In this document: piece after piece, positions 1 to 8,757 of the stretch
Position numbering within the stretch: the first letter of the stretch is position 1
How the letters are laid out: each line of letters begins with the position of its first letter
NCBI RefSeq assembly: GCF_010975035.1
Contig: NZ_JAAIUV010000013.1
Location: 1-64,000, forward strand
Direction of reading: 5' to 3'
Source of the DNA: Neobacillus thermocopriae
GTDB taxonomy: Bacteria; Bacillota; Bacilli; Bacillales; Cytobacillaceae
Length of the DNA stretch: 64,000 nt
Notes under the pieces: model-generated
Seen by the model: the letters and a program-made list of their open reading frames with translations, nothing else
What the model was told of the DNA's origin: nothing
The model's database searches: none
Translations under genes and position numbers: made by a program

Positions 1-478
1 ATTTACGTTTATTTGCACTTGCTTTAACATGCGTAGAATCAATAAATACATGTTCAGCACTAATCAACTTTTTATCAGAAGCTTCTTTTAGAATGCGGTA
101 GAAGATTTTTTGAAATAGATCTGTATCCTTGAAACGTCTTTCATAGTTTTTTCCGAAGGTTGAGAAGTGGGGGACTTTATCATGAAACCCAAAACCTAAG
201 AACCAACGATAAGCAAGGTTTGTTTCAATTTCTTCAATAGTTTTGCGCATAGAGCGAATACCGAAGGTATATTGAATAAAAGCCATCTTAATTAATACAA
301 CAGGGTCAATACTTGGACGACCACGTTCAGATGAATACATATTCTCAACTAATTTATATATAAATGAAAAATCAATAGCAGCTTCTATCTTACGAACCAA
401 GTGATTTTCAGGAACCAGCTGGTCTAAAGTAATCATTTCTAATTGATCTCGATTTACTTGTGTATTTTTAGTAAGCAT
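1..478 (-). CDS. IS1182-family transposase, N-terminal part (truncated by window edge)
   Basis: About 159 residues are visible from an ATG at 478 to the window edge, with no stop. The protein starts MLTKNTQVNRDQLEMI and contains the region typical of the N-terminal domain of IS1182/IS1380-like DDE transposases: a PENHLVRKIEAAIDFSF segment, then RGRPSIDPVVLIKMAF, a YTFGIRSMRKTIEEIE helix pair and the start of the catalytic domain (EHVFIDSTHVKA, whose Asp is the likely first catalytic residue). Known of the family: it cuts and pastes its own element. It would be transcribed out of the window, away from yunF. Whether the gene is intact cannot be told from here. Confidence 0.8.
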   Translation of the reverse strand, partial: MLTKNTQVNRDQLEMITLDQLVPENHLVRKIEAAIDFSFIYKLVENMYSSERGRPSIDPVVLIKMAFIQYTFGIRSMRKTIEEIETNLAYRWFLGFGFHDKVPHFSTFGKNYERRFKDTDLFQKIFYRILKEASDKKLISAEHVFIDSTHVKASANKRK

Positions 479-521
479 TTCAATATCACCTCGATATTCT
501 ATGACATAATTATACAAAAAA

Positions 522-558
522 TGTCGACAAAATCCTTTAAAAAAGGATTTTGTCGACA
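522..558. repeat. 17-bp perfect inverted repeat at the IS end
   Basis: TGTCGACAAAATCCTT at 522-537 is repeated in reverse complement at 543-558, and T538/A542 pair as well, leaving a three-base loop. It lies about 45 bp upstream of the transposase start, between the IS and host DNA. It could be the IS terminus or a hairpin that shields the transposase gene from outside transcription. Confidence 0.6.
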
Positions 559-977
559 GTCTGAAACCCTTGTTTATCAAGGGTTTTTCTTATTTTTTGC
601 ACGTGCTAAGTTTTTTATCTTGTTTAGGTATATCCTAGTCAATTTTTTTCATTATAAAACAGTATGTTTCTCTTGTTGTTTTTGTACTTTATATTCTAAT
701 TTAGTAGATATGGTGACATCCGTTAACACCGAAAATCTGGTTAGTTACAAATTTTATAAATCCAAGAAATGTAATCTATTAATAAGGTGTGATTTCCAAG
801 CCCAGTAGTAAAATGGGTTTCCTCTTCTAACTAAGGAATAACCACAAAACTTAGTCAACGATCTTTTAAATAGCAAAATACGGTCATTTTATAGCTGGTA
901 ACTTTTCTAAAATTTCCAAAAAGGTCATCATCCAAATAATTGGTTATGCTATTATAAATAAATGGAGGTGAGTTTTG
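559..977. other. Intergenic stretch between the IS and yunF
   Basis: A second hairpin (AAACCCTTG at 564-572, complement at 578-586, then a T-rich run) looks like a terminator. The rest, to about 960, is AT-rich and I see no credible gene. A short open frame at 443-808 has no ribosome-binding site, runs antisense to the transposase start and crosses both hairpins, so it was not called. The yunF ribosome-binding site GGAGGTG is at 964-970. Confidence 0.5.
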
Positions 978-1823
978 TTGATCTATATCGGTGTAACGGG
1001 GTGGGGTGACCATGACAGCTTATATTCTGACAAAACCGCGCCGAGAGATAAATTAAAGGAATATGCAAGCCATTTTCCGATTGTCGAGGTAGACTCCGCT
1101 TTTTATGCGATTCAGCCTATACGTAATGCACAAAAATGGGTCAATGAAACTCCGGAGTGCTTTCAGTTTATCGTCAAAGCCTATCAGGGGATGACAGGAC
1201 ATCTGTCAAGCAAAATCCCATTCGAGTCCATGAAGGAAATGTTTCAGGCCTTTAAAGAATCATTAGTTCCTTACATAGAGAAAAACAAATTAGCCATGGT
1301 GTTATTTCAATTCCCACCTTGGTTTGATTGCAGAAGGGAAAATGTAGAATATTTAAGATGGTGCAAACGGGAAATGGGAAGCATCCCTTGTGCATTGGAA
1401 TTCAGGCATCAATCTTGGTTTTTACCACAGTATCGAGAAAAAACCATTCATTTCATGATAAAAGAAAATTGGATTCATAGCATTTGTGATGAACCCCAAT
1501 CCGGTGAAGGATCGGTGCCAACTATTTTGCAAACGACAGACCGTGAGAAGGTTCTTGTTAGGTTCCATGGCCGCAATATTCATGGCTGGCAAAAGAAGAA
1601 TGGTGAAAATTGGCGGGAGGTTCGTTATCTTTACCGCTACAATCAACAGGAGCTGAAAGAGTGGGCAAATCATGTACGAAAACTAACTAAAGAATGTGAA
1701 CATGTATATTTGCTTTTTAATAACAATTCTGGTGGCGATGCCGCAGATAATGCTAAACAATTGATGGAGCTATTAGAAATTGAATATGAAGGACTTGCAC
1801 CAAGGCAGCTTCATTTGTTTTAG
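978..1823 (+). CDS. yunF: DUF72 family protein YunF
   Basis: A 281-residue DUF72 protein with a TIM-barrel-like fold; the biochemical function is unknown. Family marks are the N-terminal IYIGVTGWGDHD, the strand VDSAFYAIQP, a central LVPYIEKNKLAMVLFQFPPWF and the C-terminal YLLFNNNSGGDAADNAKQL. I chose the TTG at 978, which gives MIYIGVTGWG and lies 7 nt from the GGAGGTG; another TTG at 975 is possible but too close. yunE follows 29 bp downstream, so the two are probably co-transcribed, as in B. subtilis. Confidence 0.85.
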   Translation: MIYIGVTGWGDHDSLYSDKTAPRDKLKEYASHFPIVEVDSAFYAIQPIRNAQKWVNETPECFQFIVKAYQGMTGHLSSKIPFESMKEMFQAFKESLVPYIEKNKLAMVLFQFPPWFDCRRENVEYLRWCKREMGSIPCALEFRHQSWFLPQYREKTIHFMIKENWIHSICDEPQSGEGSVPTILQTTDREKVLVRFHGRNIHGWQKKNGENWREVRYLYRYNQQELKEWANHVRKLTKECEHVYLLFNNNSGGDAADNAKQLMELLEIEYEGLAPRQLHLF

Positions 1824-1852
1824 AAATACTGTCAAAACTAGAGGGTGGAATT

Positions 1853-2674
1853 ATGGAGTGGATTATATTAGTTATTGTTGGGCTGGCTGCAAGTTCACTA
1901 GGATCATTGATTGGCCTTGGAGGAGGAATCATTGTTGTCCCTGCACTACTCTATATGGGAACATTGTCTGTTTTTGGTGATATATCTCCACAGGTAGCTG
2001 TCGGAACCTCATTGTTTACTATGATTTTTACGGGACTCTCCTCGACGCTTGCCTATATGAAACATAAGACGGTCGATTATAAAAGTGGATTCATCTTTCT
2101 CATTGGAAGCGGACCAGGAAGTATTCTGGGAGCTTGGGTCACGGAAAAATTGGACTTGCATTCATTTAGTCTTTATTTTGGAATTTTTATTATTGTAGTC
2201 TCCTTTGTTTTACTAATCAAAGATAAATTAAAGCCCTTGCCATATCAAAAAGATCGGGGAGTTGTTCGCTCATTTACAGATAATGAAGGAAAAACCTATG
2301 AATATGGCTTTAACCCGGCTCTTGCTGTTTTGGTTTCCTTTATTGTTGGCTTTTTATCAGGAATATTTGGGGTTGGGGGTGGCTCGCTAATGGTGCCAAC
2401 CATGATTTTAGTATTCTTTTTTCCGCCTCATGTTGCTACCGCGACTTCTATGTTCATGATTCTGCCAACCTCGATTTTAAGCTCTATTACTCATATTTCG
2501 TTGGGTAATGTGGATTGGCTGCTAACACTAGCTTTAGTGCCAGGAGCCTATATTGGTGCCAAGATCGGCGTTTATTTGAATACTAAGCTAAAAAGTAAAA
2601 CAATTGTATTAATATTGCGTACAATTCTGGTTATAGTAGGAGTTCGTATGATTATAGAAGGAATATACGGGTAA
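1853..2674 (+). CDS. yunE: TauE/SafE (TSUP) family membrane transporter YunE
   Basis: A 273-residue integral membrane protein with about eight hydrophobic segments. It shows the two internal repeats of the TSUP family: GLAASSLGSLIGLGGGIIVVPAL near residues 8-30 and FLSGIFGVGGGSLMVPTM near 165-185. Each has the Gly-rich GxGGGxxxVP motif. Family members export or import sulfite, sulfoacetate or other organosulfur anions; the substrate here is unknown. It sits between yunF and yunC on the same strand. Confidence 0.85.
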   Translation: MEWIILVIVGLAASSLGSLIGLGGGIIVVPALLYMGTLSVFGDISPQVAVGTSLFTMIFTGLSSTLAYMKHKTVDYKSGFIFLIGSGPGSILGAWVTEKLDLHSFSLYFGIFIIVVSFVLLIKDKLKPLPYQKDRGVVRSFTDNEGKTYEYGFNPALAVLVSFIVGFLSGIFGVGGGSLMVPTMILVFFFPPHVATATSMFMILPTSILSSITHISLGNVDWLLTLALVPGAYIGAKIGVYLNTKLKSKTIVLILRTILVIVGVRMIIEGIYG

Positions 2675-2741
2675 GCTTCTTTGGAATGAACACGAATTTC
2701 CTATTCCTTTCATACTGTAGTATGGAAAGGAGTGTGGAAAG

Positions 2742-3044
2742 TTGATTGATCTTTCACCAATCAATATTGCCGGCCATACTTTTTTGGCTGTTACAGTTTT
2801 ACTTCCAAAAACAACATTACTAGCAGTGACGAGTGATAAAGGATACATCATGTGCGGTGCCTTAGATGTCGCTTTACTCAATGAAAAATTAAAGGATCGA
2901 AAGGTGATTGCCGGAAGAGCAGTAGGGGTAAGAACCATCGAACAATTATTAAATGCTCCACTGGAATCGGTAACGTATGAGGCTGAGGAATTAGGTATCC
3001 ACAAAGGAATGATTGGCAAAGACGCCTTGTTAAAGATGATTTAA
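2742..3044 (+). CDS. yunC: DUF1805 family protein YunC
   Basis: A 100-residue protein almost co-linear with B. subtilis YunC as I recall it (KTTLLAVTSDKGYIMCGALD, KDRKVIAGRAVGVRTIEQLL). Function unknown. TTG start at 2742, preceded by AAAGGAGTG. The ribosome-binding site is on the 3' arm of an imperfect hairpin (about 2708-2730), which may tune translation. Two hairpin terminators follow the stop. Confidence 0.85.
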   Translation: MIDLSPINIAGHTFLAVTVLLPKTTLLAVTSDKGYIMCGALDVALLNEKLKDRKVIAGRAVGVRTIEQLLNAPLESVTYEAEELGIHKGMIGKDALLKMI

Positions 3045-3115
3045 AGCCTGCTTTTAGCAGGCTTTTAGACTGTTGATAACCTCTATATCGTTTGGGGTTA
3101 TTGACAGTCTTTTTT
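3044..3115 (+). terminator. Tandem terminators after yunC
   Basis: The first hairpin has AGCCTGC/GCAGGCT arms (3045-3063) and a short T-run. The second, directly after it, pairs 3067-3081 imperfectly with 3096-3110 and ends in six T. Two in a row suggest strict insulation from yunB. Confidence 0.8.
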
Positions 3116-3323
3116 ATTGCACATTTTACATAGATGCTTGATTGAATCTAGAAGCTTCCTTCCTTGGTTATTAGTGGGGAATGAGTTCTCCCTTCTCCTT
3201 GTATAAGGTAGAAATAGTGTTAACCAAAATAATCCACTAAATATGATTTGGATATAAATTGATGGTTTATTGGGCTAGTTCACTGTAGTTTCGCATACAT
3301 ATAGCTTGAAGGGGTGATTTACT

Positions 3324-4118
3324 TTGGCAAAGTTCCACAGGAGGCTGTCAAAAAGAGGACCGTTGCCCTTCCGTTATGTCTTACTTTTAACATTTGTATT
3401 TTTTCTTTTAACAACGGCTTTAGGAGTCTTATTGGTAAATAAGGGTATTGAACCGACATTAATGAGATATGCTGAATCGGAGACACGTAATATCGCTTCC
3501 CTTGTTATTAACCGGGCCATTACGAAGCGGACGACCAATGTGGGAGAGAATAATGAAGTGGTAAAAATTATCCCAAGCAGTGATGGTTCAAAGCATCACT
3601 GGCAGTTAAATACCGATTTAATTAACCGTGTATTGGCTGAAACAACTGCTCAAATCCAAAAGAATTTAAAGGAGGCGAAACAAGGAAAACTAGCCCAGCT
3701 TGAACAATTAACAGATGTCGAAATTGAAACAGAGGACTCATCAGATGAAGATTCGATCATTTGGTATGTCCCATTAGGGCAGGCAACGAATATTGCTTTA
3801 TTAGGGAATCTAGGTCCAAAAATACCAGTGAAATTCCATGCGATCGGTGAAGTGGAACCAGATGTGCAGATTGAAACAAAAGAAATGGGAATTAATAATA
3901 CGTGGGTGAATGTAGTGGTTGAAATTGAAGTTTCAGTACAAATTATTACCCCATTTGCTACAGATATTACGAAGCTTAAACAAAAAATCCCTGTTGGTAG
4001 TGCAATGGTAGAAGGTGATGTTCCGCAATTTTATAATAGCGGAGGCGGCGGTATCGCTCCATCCTTCCAGATACCGGATAAGAAAATGGAGAAATCCGAA
4101 ACGAAAAAATCAAACTAA
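3324..4118 (+). CDS. yunB: Sporulation protein YunB
   Basis: 264 residues. A basic N-terminus is followed by one membrane segment (about 17-42), then an extracytoplasmic domain. Recognisable stretches: GIEPTLMRYAESETRNIASLVINRAI, then GNLGPKIPVKFHAIGEV, and VNVVVEIEVSVQIITPFATDI. The second half resembles the sporulation protein YtfJ/YunB class needed for efficient sporulation; the mechanism is unknown. TTG start with AAGGGGTGA upstream. It converges on lytH, another sporulation gene, on the other strand. Confidence 0.8.
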   Translation: MAKFHRRLSKRGPLPFRYVLLLTFVFFLLTTALGVLLVNKGIEPTLMRYAESETRNIASLVINRAITKRTTNVGENNEVVKIIPSSDGSKHHWQLNTDLINRVLAETTAQIQKNLKEAKQGKLAQLEQLTDVEIETEDSSDEDSIIWYVPLGQATNIALLGNLGPKIPVKFHAIGEVEPDVQIETKEMGINNTWVNVVVEIEVSVQIITPFATDITKLKQKIPVGSAMVEGDVPQFYNSGGGGIAPSFQIPDKKMEKSETKKSN

Positions 4119-4155
4119 TAAAGAGATGGACTCAAGTGATCCGAGTCCATCCTTA
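4118..4155. terminator. Terminator between yunB and lytH
   Basis: GATGGACTCAAG and its near-complement at 4140-4152 (GAGTCCATC) form a hairpin between two convergent genes; T-runs lie on both sides. Confidence 0.55.
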
Positions 4156-5151
4156 CTTTTTCTTTAAACTTGCCCGTTCCATTCGTTTCCATTTCACTAA
4201 ATGTGGATAGGGATCAAAGGACCATTCAGTTTTTCCATTATCCTTGTACATCCCATAGTGTAAATGAGGTGGGAATTTTCCTGAGGTACCCGGTGGCCCA
4301 TAACCGGAACTACCAACACCACCGATGACCATTCCGGGCTCCACAATTTTGCCTTTTTCAATCCCCTTTGCAAAACCACTTAGGTGAGCGTAATAGTGAT
4401 AGTTATTATTAATATCACGGATACCTATTCTCCAGCCGCCATATTTATTCCATCCCTTGATCTCAACGATGCCGTAGCTTGTAGCTCTTACAGGTACACC
4501 ATAATCGGCAAAAATGTCGGTTCCTTCGTGTATTCTTCGACCTCCCCAACCTCTTGCGTCCCCCCACGTGCTGCGATAGCTGTGGTTGCTATTAAGCGGA
4601 ACGGGAAATACGTTTGTATCCAAATCAATTCGCCCAAAATGTCGGTAAATTTTAGCATAGCTGGCGATGCTTCCGACCGTTCGATCTCTGTGGTAATAAT
4701 TCCATAGTCCAATTTTTATATTATCATGGTCAACTCCGTAGGAAAGAAGATAGTTGGCAAAGGCATAGAGGACATCTTCATCACTTTTTAAACTTGCCTT
4801 ACCATCCCCATCTCCATCGACCCCCATACCTTGAAAAAATTGAATAATAGCAGGATCTTCCTCTTCAAGATTAGGGTTTGTTAATCCTACCCAGACCTCT
4901 GGAGGGATATAAATGGAAATAGCACGATCCGGTTTTGGCAAATCACGGCGGACCATACGAACATTTCTTTCATATTGGTCAATGGCAGCAAGATAATACC
5001 AAGGAATGTGCGTCACCGTTTCAACCTTTTTATAAAGTTTCATTCTTTCCTCGTAGGGATTGGACTCTGCCGCACAAACATCCCTAGCGGAAAAGAAAGA
5101 ACTAAAAAAGAAAACCAAAGTCCCAAAAATCAAAAAAGTCCGCACAGTCAT
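4153..5151 (-). CDS. lytH: M23-family peptidase LytH (spore cortex L-Ala-D-Glu endopeptidase)
   Basis: 332 residues with a signal peptide or anchor at 1-27. A lytic-transglycosylase-like N-terminal part (IPWYYLAAIDQYERNVR) is followed by an M23 metalloprotease domain. The zinc ligands are visible: His208 and Asp212 in HEGTD, and His298 in HLHYG with His296 beside it. In B. subtilis LytH trims stem peptides in the spore cortex to single L-Ala during late sporulation. The peptidase should act outside the mother-cell membrane of the forespore. lipA diverges from it. Confidence 0.9.
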   Translation of the reverse strand: MTVRTFLIFGTLVFFFSSFFSARDVCAAESNPYEERMKLYKKVETVTHIPWYYLAAIDQYERNVRMVRRDLPKPDRAISIYIPPEVWVGLTNPNLEEEDPAIIQFFQGMGVDGDGDGKASLKSDEDVLYAFANYLLSYGVDHDNIKIGLWNYYHRDRTVGSIASYAKIYRHFGRIDLDTNVFPVPLNSNHSYRSTWGDARGWGGRRIHEGTDIFADYGVPVRATSYGIVEIKGWNKYGGWRIGIRDINNNYHYYAHLSGFAKGIEKGKIVEPGMVIGGVGSSGYGPPGTSGKFPPHLHYGMYKDNGKTEWSFDPYPHLVKWKRMERASLKKK

Positions 5152-5343
5152 TCTCCTTCCGAATAATGTACAAACTTATTTTATGACTTCTCCTCTATTT
5201 CATTATTACTAATATATGGTATTTGGCGGTTTGAATTATTTTTCTTATTATTCCCACTTCGGGTTTGCTTGTCGTTCGTATTCTAGTATGTTAAAGTGTG
5301 AACAGAAGGCTTGTACATAATGATTTGCCGAGGGGTGTTATGA

Positions 5344-6261
5344 TTGAGTAAGAAGAATGAGATTTTACGTAAACCTGAATGGTTGAAAATAAAGTTAAAT
5401 ACAAATGAGACTTATACAGGGTTAAAGAAATTAATGCGGGAGAAAAATCTTCATACCGTTTGTGAAGAGGCCCGCTGCCCGAATATTCATGAATGTTGGG
5501 CTGTAAGACGGACAGCTACATTTATGATTCTTGGGGATACGTGTACCCGTGCCTGCCGTTTCTGTGCCGTAAAAACAGGGTTGCCAACGGAGCTGGATTG
5601 GAAAGAGCCGGAAAGGGTTGCTGATTCCGTACAGCTTATGAACCTTAAGCACGTGGTCGTTACGGCTGTTGCTCGTGATGATTTAAAGGATGGCGGAGCA
5701 GCTGTATTCGCTGAAACGGTAAGGGCGATTCGTAGAAAAAATCCATTTACTACCATTGAAGTGCTGCCTTCAGATATGGGTGGAAAAGAAGAGAACTTAC
5801 GAATTTTAATGGATGCGAAACCAGATATCCTCAATCACAATATTGAGACTGTTAGACGACTTACACCAAGAGTTAGAGCACGTGCCACCTATGAACGCTC
5901 ACTTGAATTCTTGCGTCGGGCAAAGGAAATGAATCCAACCATCCCAACAAAATCCAGCTTAATGATTGGATTAGGAGAAACGAGAGAAGAAATACTTGAA
6001 GTCATGGATGATTTAAGAGCCAATCATGTGGACATTATGACGATTGGCCAATACTTACAGCCGACCAAAAGCCATTTAAGAGTTGAAAAATATTACAGTC
6101 CTGATGAGTTTAATGAGTTCCGAGAAATTGCTTTATCAAAAGGTTTTAGTCATTGTGAGGCAGGGCCACTTGTCCGTTCGTCTTACCATGCAGATGAACA
6201 AGTGAATGCCGCAGCAAAGCATAAGCAGCTTTTAGGAGAACAAAACGCACAGGAAGCTTAA
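5344..6261 (+). CDS. lipA: Lipoyl synthase
   Basis: 305-residue radical-SAM enzyme that inserts two sulfur atoms into the octanoyl chain on lipoate-dependent proteins. Auxiliary 4Fe-4S cluster: Cys40, Cys45, Cys51 (CX4CX5C). Radical-SAM cluster: Cys67, Cys71, Cys74 (CX3CX2C). A C-terminal RSSY motif supplies the serine ligand of the auxiliary cluster. TTG start with GAGGGGTGT upstream. It stands alone between divergent lytH and a convergent sporulation lipoprotein gene. Confidence 0.97.
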   Translation: MSKKNEILRKPEWLKIKLNTNETYTGLKKLMREKNLHTVCEEARCPNIHECWAVRRTATFMILGDTCTRACRFCAVKTGLPTELDWKEPERVADSVQLMNLKHVVVTAVARDDLKDGGAAVFAETVRAIRRKNPFTTIEVLPSDMGGKEENLRILMDAKPDILNHNIETVRRLTPRVRARATYERSLEFLRRAKEMNPTIPTKSSLMIGLGETREEILEVMDDLRANHVDIMTIGQYLQPTKSHLRVEKYYSPDEFNEFREIALSKGFSHCEAGPLVRSSYHADEQVNAAAKHKQLLGEQNAQEA

Positions 6262-6271
6262 AAAAGGTGAA

Positions 6272-6306
6272 AAGAGTTCAGCCCATTCTAGGTCTGAACT
6301 CTTCAA
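6272..6306. terminator. Bidirectional terminator, lipA / yutC
   Basis: AAGAGTTCAG (6272-6281) pairs with CTGAACTCTT (6294-6303); A- and T-runs on either side fit both convergent genes. Confidence 0.8.
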
Positions 6307-6307
6307 T

Positions 6308-6943
6308 TTAACGGCTGGTTTTTGTTTTGTCATCTGGAGTCAGGCCGTTTTCATCCTCACTGTTGTTTATACGGGAGCCTTGCGGTGAAGTTTTCATGCG
6401 TTTAATTACAGCATTTACTTGCTCTCGAGCTTTTTTGCTGGTACTGGTAAAATTAGCGAGATTTTCGACATCTCGTATATGCGCTTTATTGTCTGAAACA
6501 TATACATGGTAGTATCGTGGTACAACGGAAAGGGCCGTTCTTTTTACTTGGTCGGCTGTTAATTCACGATTTTTCGTATCGGTTTGATAGGCAACGAGTA
6601 CTTCTTGATCAGTGACCAGTGCTGCTACATCATTAACATTTGGAATTTCTGCAGCCAATTTGCTAATGATGTTCGCCAATTGTTCACGATCAAGTCCTAT
6701 GTCATTATTATTGGCTGTATTATCATTCATCAGTGGGCTTTTTTGATTACGGACGTAACCATATTGGTTGCTAATATTTTTTGTTCCTTGCAATTGATCT
6801 TCACGGTAAAGTTCATTGCGTTTATTGTTGACGTTAATAGTATTCCCGCTTTCTTCGTATACATCACGATTGGCCATATTATTTGTACAGCCCGGGAGTA
6901 AAGTTAATGCACATAAACCAATGATGGGGATGAATTTTTTCAA
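6308..6943 (-). CDS. yutC: YhcN/YlaJ-family sporulation lipoprotein (YutC-like)
   Basis: 211 residues. Lipoprotein signal: basic MKKF, a hydrophobic stretch and lipobox LLPGC with the modified Cys at about 19. The mature part is polar with the YhcN/YlaJ hallmarks: VNDVAALVTDQEVLVAYQTD, RTALSVVPRYYHVYVSDN and ARQQVNAVI-type ending. Such proteins are found in the inner membrane of spores and aid outgrowth or germination. TTG start with GGAGGTGG in front. yutD diverges. Confidence 0.8.
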   Translation of the reverse strand: MKKFIPIIGLCALTLLPGCTNNMANRDVYEESGNTINVNNKRNELYREDQLQGTKNISNQYGYVRNQKSPLMNDNTANNNDIGLDREQLANIISKLAAEIPNVNDVAALVTDQEVLVAYQTDTKNRELTADQVKRTALSVVPRYYHVYVSDNKAHIRDVENLANFTSTSKKAREQVNAVIKRMKTSPQGSRINNSEDENGLTPDDKTKTSR

Positions 6944-7058
6944 TTAAAACCACCTCCTTCTATTAGAATGGCCCAAAGAAACATTTTTTTTCTTAGTAAT
7001 TGATGGGGAATCGGTTATAATGAGGATAGACCTGTTGGTAAATTGAGGTGATGCATGC

Positions 7059-7334
7059 ATGATCGCAATTAATAATAATTTGTATGAGTTGGTGCAAGAA
7101 TATCGCAATGGGTTTAATGAAGAAGCGCTAAAAGCAAGATACAGCGATATTCTTTCTAGATATGATTATATTGTAGGGGATTGGGGTTATGGCCAGCTCC
7201 GTCTGAAAGGTTTCTTTGATGATCAAAATCAAAAGGCCACCTTTGATACAAAAATTAGTACACTAACCGAATATCTATATGAATACTGTAATTTCGGCTG
7301 TGCCTATTTTGTCCTAAAAAAGGTGAAAAAATAA
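7059..7334 (+). CDS. yutD: YutD family protein
   Basis: 91 residues, matching the YutD family (SRYDYIVGDWGYGQLRLKGFF and YLYEYCNFGCAYFVLKK). Function unknown. It is conserved across Bacilli next to lipA. ATG start with AATTGAGGTGATGC upstream. A strong hairpin terminator follows immediately. Confidence 0.85.
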   Translation: MIAINNNLYELVQEYRNGFNEEALKARYSDILSRYDYIVGDWGYGQLRLKGFFDDQNQKATFDTKISTLTEYLYEYCNFGCAYFVLKKVKK

Positions 7335-7363
7335 AAACGAAGGGTCATTCCCTTCGTTTTTTC
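7334..7363. terminator. Terminator after yutD
   Basis: AAAACGAAGGG / CCCTTCGTTTT with a five-base loop and a T-run. It can serve the convergent small gene as well. Confidence 0.85.
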
Positions 7364-7369
7364 TTATTC

Positions 7370-7663
7370 CTAAGCTTCATTATTGTTATATGGTGCCTGT
7401 TCATCTTTATGTTTATCATCATGTGGAGGATGAGCTCCATCCATTTCCCTTGGCATATCCTGATGTAACGCTTTAAATTCATAATTAAAATTACTGTACC
7501 ACCGCTGTCCTTCTTGCCAAGGTGAGCTTTTTAATTCAACAGGATCATCCTTTCGAATTGGCGATCCATAAGGTCCTTCTGGAAATTCCTCTGCTGTTAG
7601 GAAATTACGCTGTACTTCCACATTAGACAAATCATCATAATTTTTGGAATCTTTCTTTGCCAT
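7370..7663 (-). CDS. Small conserved Bacillus protein of unknown function
   Basis: 97 acidic and hydrophilic residues with no membrane segment. The motif FLTAEEFPEGPYGSPI, then SPWQEGQRWYSNFNYE and an ending in HPPHDDKHKDEQAPYNNN, is familiar from proteins labelled only as cytosolic protein in Bacillus. The start ATG at 7663 has AAGGAGTG 6 nt upstream; an in-frame start 11 codons earlier lacks one. It is in tandem with the next gene upstream, with which it probably shares a transcript. Confidence 0.7.
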   Translation of the reverse strand: MAKKDSKNYDDLSNVEVQRNFLTAEEFPEGPYGSPIRKDDPVELKSSPWQEGQRWYSNFNYEFKALHQDMPREMDGAHPPHDDKHKDEQAPYNNNEA

Positions 7664-7727
7664 CCCCTTCACTCCTTCTATCCTATAGTATTGCAAGGAG
7701 TGAAAAAAACATGTGTGGGGGATTTTA

Positions 7728-8018
7728 TTAGATGATTTCCATTAAAAATGACCTTAATTCTTCTGCTTCTTCTTCGGTTAATTGAAATGCATATTCAAGA
7801 TATCCTTCTTCTTCAAGATCATCCTGACCGATAATGGCGAAACGATTTCCTTGCATGTTAAGAACAAGGCTCTTTCCATAATGACGGTCGGTTTGAATAA
7901 TGGCCAAATCATAGCGTTGGTTTTCCCCAACAAAGCTTACAAACCTTGTTTTTGTATTTTCAATATCATCATATAAGAAATAACGTTCTTTCATCGGATT
8001 TATTGTCTCCTTGTCCAA
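7728..8018 (-). CDS. DUF3055 family protein
   Basis: 96 residues, acidic at the C-terminus (EEEGYLEYAFQLTEEEAEELRSFL). The body (RYFLYDDIENTKTRFVSFVGE, YDLAIIQTDRHYGKSLVLNMQ) fits the small DUF3055 family of Firmicutes that neighbours the DUF86 gene. Function unknown. Two starts are possible: codon 1 or the Met at residue 9, giving MKERYFLY; the first has AAGGAGACAAT upstream. It diverges from yutE. Confidence 0.65.
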   Translation of the reverse strand: MDKETINPMKERYFLYDDIENTKTRFVSFVGENQRYDLAIIQTDRHYGKSLVLNMQGNRFAIIGQDDLEEEGYLEYAFQLTEEEAEELRSFLMEII

Positions 8019-8263
8019 TTCTTTGATCTAAATACAATTTCTATAGTATCAAAATAAAAGCTCCGTTGGTAGGTATACAAATTTTCTTCAACATAAAGGA
8101 TGAAATTTCTACAGAGAAAATAAGAACGTTGTAAAAATATGTTACAATAGAAATAAATCGTTGCATGTTATCTTTAAGGCAATGGGGAATGATTATGCAT
8201 CTCTAACTGCCTTCATTCAAGTAATAGCCACTTAGAACTACTATGCAAAGGATGTGGAGTCCC

Positions 8264-8701
8264 ATGTATTTTGTGGATCGAGAAAAAATTGAAGAGACAC
8301 TCATTTATTTAGAATCCCAAATTCATCTTTTTGAAAGTAAGAAGGAATGGACATCACCTATTGAAAAAGCGGCACTGGAACGGATAACACTAATGATGTT
8401 GGAGTCCGTGCTGGATGTTGGGAATGCTATGATTGATGGATTTATTATGCGTGACCCTGGAAGTTATGATGATATTATTGATATATTAGTGGATGAAAAA
8501 GTCGTTTCAGAGGAAACAGGGAATCGCCTAAAAACGCTCATTCCATTCCGAAAAAAGCTTGTTCAATTATACATGGAAGTAGACCATCATGAGCTTCAGC
8601 AGCAATTTTTCAACCAATTGCCTGCATTAAAGGTATTCCCAAAAAATGTCCGGGATTATCTGATAAATGAATTGGGACCTGTATCTGCATTTAAAAACTG
8701 A
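8264..8701 (+). CDS. yutE: DUF86 / HepT-like HEPN protein YutE
   Basis: 145 residues from the ATG at 8264 (MYFVDREKIEET), preceded by GGATGTGGAG. All-helical DUF86 protein of the HepT class. In HepT toxins a Arg-X4-His motif forms the RNase or AMP-acceptor site. Here the corresponding place reads FRKKLVQLY, with Gln where His is expected. No MntA-type nucleotidyltransferase antitoxin lies nearby, so a toxin role is unlikely. yutF follows 56 bp downstream, behind a short GC-rich spacer. Confidence 0.8.
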   Translation: MYFVDREKIEETLIYLESQIHLFESKKEWTSPIEKAALERITLMMLESVLDVGNAMIDGFIMRDPGSYDDIIDILVDEKVVSEETGNRLKTLIPFRKKLVQLYMEVDHHELQQQFFNQLPALKVFPKNVRDYLINELGPVSAFKN

Positions 8702-8757
8702 GGCCGTCCATCGGTCTTTTTCTTTTTAGCGTTTGCTACATAAGGAGTGATTTTTTG

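Larger units (their letters stand above)
1..560 (-). mobile_element. IS1182-type insertion sequence, right end only (continues beyond the window)
   Basis: The 5' part of a transposase gene reads out of the window on the minus strand. It is followed by non-coding DNA with a long perfect palindrome at 522-558. The palindrome is a plausible terminus of the element, but the other end lies outside the window, so neither the terminal repeat nor a target duplication can be confirmed. The boundary at 560 is approximate. Confidence 0.6.

Noticed and set aside
443..808. 121-residue open frame overlapping the IS start
   Set aside because: It lacks a ribosome-binding site, crosses both hairpins and is antisense to the transposase.
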